Shown here piece by piece: positions 47,701-56,700 of a DNA stretch of 64,000 nt. The DNA comes from Lumbricus terrestris. Its lineage: Eukaryota > Annelida > Clitellata > Crassiclitellata > Lumbricidae. A program made the translations under genes and the position numbers. The DNA lies in the NCBI GenBank assembly GCA_949752735.1, contig OX457051.1:1172501-1236500 (forward strand), in the 5' to 3' direction. Numbering within the stretch: position 1 is the first letter of the stretch; each line of letters opens with the position of its first letter. The notes beneath the pieces are model-generated. The model saw nothing but the letters and a program-made list of their open reading frames with translations, did not search any database and was not told where the DNA came from.

Positions 47701-50700
47701 TTCCAATGTGTTCCCTATGATGCTCTGTGATGCTCCGTGTTTCTTGATACCTATGTTCCATATGTTACCCATGTAACATAGGAACCAATCTGTTCTGTGG
47801 TCCTTGTTCCCCATCTTTCCTGGTCCCTTGTGTTCCTGTTCTTTGTTCTTATTTTCTTTGCTCCCTGTGCGTCTTATCCACTGTTCCCCATGTTTCATGT
47901 GATGCTCCGTGTTCCTTGTTCTCTATGTTCCATGTGTTATCTTTGTAACAAAGGAACTGAGTTGTTCTGTGTTCCTTGTTTCCTATCTCTTCTAGTCTTT
48001 TGTGTTCCTGTTCTTTGTTCCTATTTTATTTGCTCCCTGTGCTTCTTGTCCCTTGTTCCCTGTGTTCCATGCGATGTTCCGTGTTACTTGCTCTCTATGT
48101 TCCATGTGTTATCTTTGTAACAAAGGAACTGAGTTGTTCTGTGCTCCTTGTTTCCTATCTCTTCTAGTCTTTTGTGTTCCTGTTCTTTGTTCCTATTTTA
48201 TTTGCTCCCTGTGCTTCTTGTCCCTTGTTCCCTGTGTTCCATGTGATGTTCCGTGTTACTTGCTCTCTATGTTCATATGTTATCTTTGTAACATAGGAAC
48301 TGAGTTGTTCTGTGTTACTGGTTTCCTACCTCTTCTAGTCTTTTGTGTTCATGTTCTTTGTTCCTATTTTCTTTGCTCCCTGTGCTACTTGTCCCTTGTT
48401 CCCTGTGTTCCATGTGATGTTCCGTGTTACTTGCTCTCTATGTTCATATGTTATCTTTGTAACATAGGAACTGAGTTGTTCTGTGTTACTGGTTTCCTAC
48501 CTCTTCTAGTCTTTTGTGTTCCTGTTCTTTGTTCCTATTTTATTTGCTCCCTGTGCTTCTTGTCCCTTGTTCCCTGTGTTCCATGTGATATTCCGTGTTA
48601 CTTGCTCTCTATGTTCCATATATGCTACTTATGTTTTCTGAGCTGCTCTGTGTCCCTTGTTCTCCAGCTCTTCTGAATCCTTGTGTTCATGTTTCCTGTT
48701 CCAATTTGTCTAATGGTTTCTAGTGTTTCTTGCTTCTTGTTCCTTATGTTCCGTGTGATGCTGCGTGCTCCTTGTTCCATATGCTCCATTATTAAATGGA
48801 CTCTGTGATATTCTGTGCTGCCTTGTGTTCCCTGTTCATTGTTCCTTCTTATTGTTCCATGTTTCTTGTTCCCTATGTTTCTTGTTTCTATGTTCTCTGT
48901 TACATTGTGCTCTCTCGTCCATGTTCCCTTGTTCCATGTGTTCCGTGTGTTCCTTGTTCGTGTTTCCTATGTTATCTGTTTCCCTGTGATCCCGTGTGAT
49001 CGTTTCCCATGTACCCTAATGTTCCTTGTGAGGTTCTATATCCCTGATATTTCCTTGTTCCATATGATCCATGTTCCCTGATCCACGTTTCTTATGTTCT
49101 CTGTTCAACGTGTTCCGTGATATTTCCAATGATGTTCCTCTCTTCCCTTTGCATCATGTTCCTGTGCCTTGTGTTCCATGCTATCTTTTCTTAGGTGCGT
49201 ATGTCCTACGTTCCATGTTCTGTTTCTGTTCCCTATGTTCTAATTTCCATGTTCCCTGATATTCTCTAAAATGTTCCCTTGTTCCCTGTTCTATATTAAT
49301 ATTGTGTTCCATGTTTCAAGTTCCTTGTGTTCTCTGTTCTGTGTGAAATAAAAATAGTATGTTCCATGATATCTCCAATGATGTTCCCTGTTCCTGTTCC
49401 TTATGTTCCATGTTCTCTGTTCTGTGTTCGATAAAAAATATCATGTCAATGATATTCCATGTTCCGGTTCCCTATGTTCCATGTTCTCTATTCTGCGTTC
49501 AATTAAAATGGTATGTTCCATGCTCCATGATATTCCCAATGATGTTCTCTGTTCCTGTTCCTTATTTTCCATGTTCTCTGTTTTGTGTTCGATAAAAAAT
49601 ATCATGTCAATGATATTCCATGTTCCTGTTCCCTATGTTCCATGTTCTCTATTCTGCGTTCAATAAAAATGGTATTTTCCATGCTCCATGATATTCTCAA
49701 TGATGTTCCTGTTCTTTATGTTCCATGTTCTCTGTTCTGTGTTCAATAAAAAAATACTATATTCCATGTTCCCTGCTATTACCTATAATATATTCCCTAT
49801 TAAATTTTGTTCCATGCTACTTGTTCCTCACGTTCCATGTTGTCTGTTCTATGTTCCCTACATGTTCTGTGTTCCATGTTCCCTTATAATTCCTTTCGTG
49901 TCGATTGGAACAGTTAACGGGAGCGCAGCAAGCCATTAATCCCAAAGGCCTATTGCACTATTAAAAAATCTAGCACAGACACAGCTCATCCAGTTGCAAG
50001 GAGACAAAATGGAGGCCAGTAACCACGTGATCCACAACTAAGAACCGGGATTGACCGGGACCGCTCATTAGCTGCAGTTGGCCAGACTCTTGGAAATATA
50101 CGGCTCTGACTTACCCCATAGACCAGTGCTGTCCAACCTTTTTGGTACCGCGGGCCGCAAACGCAAGATTCTCGAAGCCGAGGGCCGCAACAGAAAATCA
50201 GTAGCAGTGGCTAAAATTTATCAATAATATATAATACTAACATTGAAACTAGTATTGAAATTTAATATGGAATGATTATAATCTATCAATCTAGCTATTT
50301 ATACATATGAAATTTATTTACCACCGGTTCAAGATAACTGATCAGAGATGCTCCCGACCCCTGCAGCAATGGTCAAAGAGGAATGTCTTGAGCAGTTTGT
50401 GCATGGAAGAGTCCAATAGGTTCCTCAGGATTATTAATAATGAATAATAGCATGTGAAATACACAAACCACGATTGTCATATATGCTTCACAATATAATA
50501 GCTGCGCACCAAAATGTGCAAGGTTTCGTTAATCTCTGCCTTACGCTCAGTTTCGTCGCCCTTACAGTTTGCCAGCTCAGCTCTTCATTACGTCGAGCAG
50601 TCAGTTTTTTTCTTCTAAGATCCACTTTATTACTGGGGCGAATTTCCATCTTCCTGCTTTAGCTTTCATAAAAATTCGTCTAAACCAGAATATCCGTCTA

Positions 50701-53700
50701 AAGAGCTAGCAGTTATAGTCATCGGACCAGAAAGTGTAAAGACATCGCCATTCGGTCGGCCCTTGTGTCTCTGTTCGACTGTTTATGTCTAATCTTTAGA
50801 ACTATAACTCGACTATCTCTCGAAAGAATGGTCGCAGTCATTTGCAGACGTGCTGTGACTCTGTAGCCGACACATCTCAGGGACTGACTATAAGTGAACG
50901 GTTTGTGAGAGTGATGTCCGTTTCCGGGTCGTGAGCTTGTAGACGTCGGACTCAGGTCGCCGCATAATTATCTCCACCACCTTACAGTAATAAGAGTCAA
51001 AACCAGAAGTCGTGTGTCAATCTCCAGATAGACTACGGGAACCTAACCCCAGGAAAAGAAAGAAGAGATTTAGTTTTCGGATTGGCCTTTCTGATAACAT
51101 TGCAAATCGGCAACTGTCACAACACCAGTAAAAAATAAACGCTCAAGTCGACCAGCGACTTTGTCCTTTACTTCATTAATTATTTTTATACAAAGTGCAA
51201 AAATTTAGTGAGCCCGTGCGGGCCACTTGAAATCACCTCGGGGGCCGCATGCGGCCCGCGGGCCGCACGTTGGACAGCACTGCCATAGACCGTCATAGTA
51301 GGCCTACACAGTCATTTATATTGTCAGGTTCCACAATCACTGACGATTTCTCCAGTCTCTTCTCTCTGTTCTGTAGCGCAGCCTAGCCCTAACCTATTCC
51401 CTGTATGACGGTATCTAAGGCTAGTGTATAAGTTTCTAAAGTTCTTAACTTGTTCACTTACAACCAAGATCTGTTTCTTGTATTTTCTTCTCCGTTTTAA
51501 TATTCGCAAATAACACAACAATGCATCAACGACGACAAACGATTCAATTCTGTGACAGCAACGCAACCTTAATATCTTACTCCTCTCTAAAGTTTTCAAC
51601 ACACACTCCACTGTTCTATAAAACGTCTTACACTACTAGCACTCCTTCAACAACTTATCTCACTGTCTGGGCGTACACTCTTCCCCCTGCCGCTCTGTCC
51701 TTCTCTCTGCCTCTCTCCGTCTGTCTGTCTGTCTGTTTCTCTCTCTCGCGCTCTCCGGCGACGGTCGGCCGAGCCGCGCCAACTTTCCCGCCCGTCTGCC
51801 ACCTGCAAGTCTGTCTGTCCGTACGCTTAACAATTAGCTGACCTTGAGCTGGTCTATTCGTACGCTCACCCCTTAGCTGACCACATACACTATACAAAAT
51901 TAGCTCACATTACCTCCCTCCTTTCTTTTAAAGAGAGCTAATTATCTATAAAAATTAGCGAACGTATCTTAACTAAACAATGCAAATAGTCCATAACATA
52001 ATACATCATAAAATATCTTACACTACAATCTAGACAGACAATCGGCTACTACATTCAATTTACCTTTCTTATAGTTCAATAGAATGTCAAAATTTTGCAA
52101 TGATAAAGACCATCTGACTAATTTAGCAGATTTCGACATTGATTCAGTCAAATAAACTAAAGGATTATGGTCTGTAAACACATTGATTTTAGAACCAATA
52201 AGAATTTCTTTCAACTTGTTTAAAGCCCATATGATTGCATAGGCTTCCTTCTCAATCGTCGCCCATCTCCTCTGGGTATCTGTCAGCTTCTGACTGATAA
52301 ATGAAACGGGACGTTCTATCCCTTCCTCGTCCACCTGAGACAGAACAGCTCCCACAGCAAAATCACTGCTATCACAGTACAAATTAAATGGTTTCCCAAC
52401 CTCAAACATATATAGAATCACATTTGACAAGACAATCTGTTTAAGGGAATCAAAGGCTTTCTGATGTGCATCAGTCCAAACAATGTTCTCAGGTACTTTC
52501 TTGCTGGTTAAGTCTGTCAATGGTTTAGCAATTTCAGCAAAATTACAAATAAACTGTCTGTAAAACCCAAAAAATCCTAAGACTTGCTTCACTTCCTTCC
52601 TGGTTTCAGGTTTCTTCAAATTAATTAAACTGTCAATCCTGTCTGGATTCATCATCTTCTTCCCTGATCCTATAAGGTGACCGATGAACTTCACCTCACT
52701 CTTACCAAACACACATTTCTTCAAGTTCAATGTTACATTATGCAGTCTTATTTGTTTCAAAAATAACTCAAAATGTCTCAAATGAATGTCCCAATCATTA
52801 GAATGCACTGCAATGTCATCAACATAAGGTTCAGTAAAATCATGAATCGGTTGCAAAATCATATTTATCGCTTTTACAAAAGTCCGTCCAGAGTTAATCA
52901 TTCCAAAAGGAACACGCGTAAATTCATACAGTCCATTATGTGTAACAAACGCAGTCTTCCATTGGTCACTCTTTTTCACAGGACAAGTCCAATATGCGCT
53001 GCGACAGTCCATAACAGAAATAAACTTGGATTTTCCGACTTTGCTCAAGACATCGTTGACGATTGGCATAGGATATCTGCAGTTCTCCGTAAAAGAGTTA
53101 ATGTATCTGTAGTCACAAGCCAATCTCAAGGATCCATCCTTCTTTTTGACAATGACAAGTGGACTTGCCATTCTGCTTGACGATGGTTGGATGATGTTTT
53201 CTTTCAGCATCTCTTGTATTTGTTTTTCCACTTCTGCTCGGTATATTAGTGGTATTCGATATGCCATGAATTCCTTTTCTCGAAAGTCTGGTCTCAGCAC
53301 CACTTCGTGTTCTACTAATGTACATAGTCCAGGTTTATCTGAAAATCTGTCTGCATATCGATTCAGTACATCAAGTAATTGTTTCTGCTGTTCGCTCGTC
53401 AGATGTCCAATTTGTTCGTAATCCAATTGGAGTGACTTCTGTTTTGTCTCTGAATAGTCTTCCTTCAGCGGTATTTCTACCACTGATCCAAATTCGTCAT
53501 CCTCTTCCACGATCAGACCACAAGACAATGTTCTCGTAATGAACTTCCTCATCTTGTTAGCATGAATAATCCGTCGACCGTTTTCGTTCATGTCCACCAG
53601 ATACGAATATTTGGATCTTCTTTGCAAGACCGTGCATGGACCATGCCATCGCGAGATCAATTTATTGGTTGACGTTGGATACAGCACGATGACGTTTTCT

Positions 53701-56700
53701 CCTGGTTCGAATTCTTTATCTTTTGCTCTTTTGTTATATTGACTGGCGTATTGTTTTTGCTTTTCTTCAGCACAGCTCTCAGCGAATGTCAAGGCCTTTT
53801 CCATGTCTGCTCTTAAATTCTTCAGCTACTTTGCCGGTTGCACTCCAATGTTCGGTGGTAGATTTATCTCTTTAGTCCAGCTTTCTTTAAGAATGGTTAA
53901 TGGCCCTCTCGGCAACTTTCCATAGACTAGTACATACGGTGCCACTCCGGTAGTTGCATTAGGCACTTCTCTCAATGCCCAAACTGTAAATGGAATAATT
54001 TTATGCCACTGTCTCGGATTTTCCACAACGACATGATGAATCATCTTCTTGAACGTTTGATTCCATCTCTCCACCAATCCTGCCGCTTCTGGATGTCCTG
54101 GCGAATCGAATCGAGGACAACACCCCATCAGTTTCATAAATTCTCTTGTTAGACTGGCTGTAAAATTCGTCCCTCTATCACTCGTTATCACTGACGGAAC
54201 TCCCACATCCATGAACAGCTTCATCAAAGCTTCGCATACAGCCTTAGCAGTCAATGATTTCATCAAGAATATTGTCGGCCATCTTGTACATGAGTCCACG
54301 ATGCACAGGCAATACTTATGCCCTGCTGCTGACGTCGGTTCGATTGGTCCTACGACGTCCATGGTCATTCTTCTGAACGGCACATCCTCCCTTGGTATTG
54401 GTGTAATCGGCACTCGATCCATCACCAAACTTCGTGCTTTCAACTGACACTTCTCACAGGACTTGCAGAATTTCACCACATCTCTACGCATTCTTGGCCA
54501 CACAAAGGACAACTTGATACGTTCCCTTGTCTTCTCTTCTCCCAAGTGTCCGCCAAATACTGACTCGTGCGCCAATTCCATCACCTGAATTCTTCTTTCC
54601 TTCGGCAACACCAACTGATACACCAACTGATCCAACATTTGATGCTTCTTATACATCAAACCATTCACCACACTAAACTCTGATCCTTTGTCTTCAGTTA
54701 TCCTCCACCACGACCTCAGTGACTCGTCATTTCTCTGTTGCTCTTCAAACTTCTTCGCGTCTGCCAATTGTCTTTCATCACTTGTGTTCTCGGCAAACAA
54801 ATCTCTCATACTCGTGTCCATTTCACCATCACTCCCAAAATCATCATAATCATCACGCTCACATGCAACCATCTCTGCTTCAATTTCATTGTTCCCGGAT
54901 GTTACTCCTTCTTCTTCTTCTTGAACGCTTTGTTCATCATCGCTTTCGGTGTCCTCATCTAGCAAACTTTCATTTGACTTTTCCTCTTCTCCTTCTTCCA
55001 CTTCTCTTCTCCGACTCTGTGCTCTTGTAGTCACATTCGCTTGCAATTCTCCTTGCAATACACCTTCACTGGTGGAACCTCTTTCAGTTCTGCGATTATC
55101 TCTGGATGCAGCAAGAACTTTTCTTTGTTGTCTTTGCACAAGACTGCCGGAATGCTGGCACACACCAAGGTTAAATATGGTGCGATATTTACTCCCTTGT
55201 CTTTCAGATCTCCTCCTTCGTTATGACAACTCATCCGCACTTCGATTTTCACCAACTTAGCTGGAATGGGTTCTCCAGCCACACATTGCAAATGTACTCT
55301 ACCAATTTCTTCCACTGTCGCTCCTTTCAACAATTCCTCATTGATTACTGGATTCTCAGTACCAGAGTCAATCAGCGCTTTGACTTGCACGGGCTGACAA
55401 CTGTCATCATTTCCACGTATCTCTACATTTACATGCTGTAGTAAGGACTTCTTCGTTCGTTGACACTCATCTTTCCTTTCTGTTTCTCGACAAGTATTTT
55501 TAATGGGAGCAGAATTTACTATTTCTCTCTGTATAGCAAATTGAGGCGTGCACTTCATTACTGACTTCACTTCCGTTTCGCGGTTGTCTTGTTCTTCCGG
55601 CTGATTCGGTGCATTCATTACTTGGATCTGATTTACTCTGAGATTTTCTGCACTTCGAGTAAATCTATTTCTCAGATTTGTCATTCTTGGTGGTACTCGA
55701 CAATCCTTTATCAGATGTTTGTCTGACTGACAATTATGGCAACGTTTCTTACCAATCCCTCTCTGTTCAGTGCTCTCCCGCCTGTAATTGTACGCTGCAT
55801 TGTTTTCTCTTTGGCGTCCCATCACTGGAATTCGACTGTATATTTGTCTGTCACCCGTTGCTTCTCTTCTATCTTGACTAAACTGTCTTCCAGGAGCACC
55901 ATTATTCCTTGCTTCATTACTTCTGGCTTGGTTTCCTGTTTCTTTGTTATTACTATTCCACCTGGGTTGCTTCGAACTATTACCCCATGCTTCATATTTC
56001 GGTTTGTCTTGAAACATTAGACCAATTCGATTGTTCACGTGTATGTCTGCGAGTTCTGCAACATTACTAGCTTCGAAGCATTCAGTACCCTCCTTTGCTA
56101 GTACAAACTGTAGTGGACCCGGTGGTAGACATTCTTTCAACTTATCCGCCACCAACAGATCAAATAACTTCTCATAGTCTTTGCCCACTCGTCTACTTCT
56201 GACATAATAGTTCAACAGATTCTTCAATCTTGCTGTAAACATAGTGTATGTCTCTTCTGCCGTTTTCTTCGCTTCTCCAAATCGTGATCGATATTCTCTC
56301 GCTGTCAATTTGAATTCTTTCAGTAAATGTTCTTTCACTATGTCGTAATCGTCTAGTTCATCAAAAGACAATCGGTTCAACACCGTTCTCGCTCTTGGCG
56401 TCATTAGTGGCAACAGCAATTTGACCCAAAACTGCTTTTCCACCGTAAAACTGTTGAATGCATTCTCAACTGTCTCAAAATATAATGGCACCTCCATCAT
56501 ATCATATGGCATCTTAGGTAACACGTGTTTCATTGCATCACCTATCTTTTTAATCTTGGACACCATTGTCTCACTTTCTCTGATCCTATTTCGTTCTAAC
56601 TCCTCACGGCTTCTTCTTTCGTCTTCATTTCGTTCCCTCAGTCTATCTTGATCTTCTACCCTACGCAGTTCTTCTTGTTCTATCTTTTGCTGCAACAATT

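Noticed and set aside
47797..49939. Many Cys/Ser/Phe-rich open frames in the GTTCC satellite
   Set aside because: A repeat lacking stops in several frames at once; the frames have no family resemblance.
55031..55163. A classical -1 slippery heptamer in the gag/pol overlap of the LTR element
   Set aside because: No X-XXY-YYZ heptamer was found in the right register; the shift mechanism stays open.
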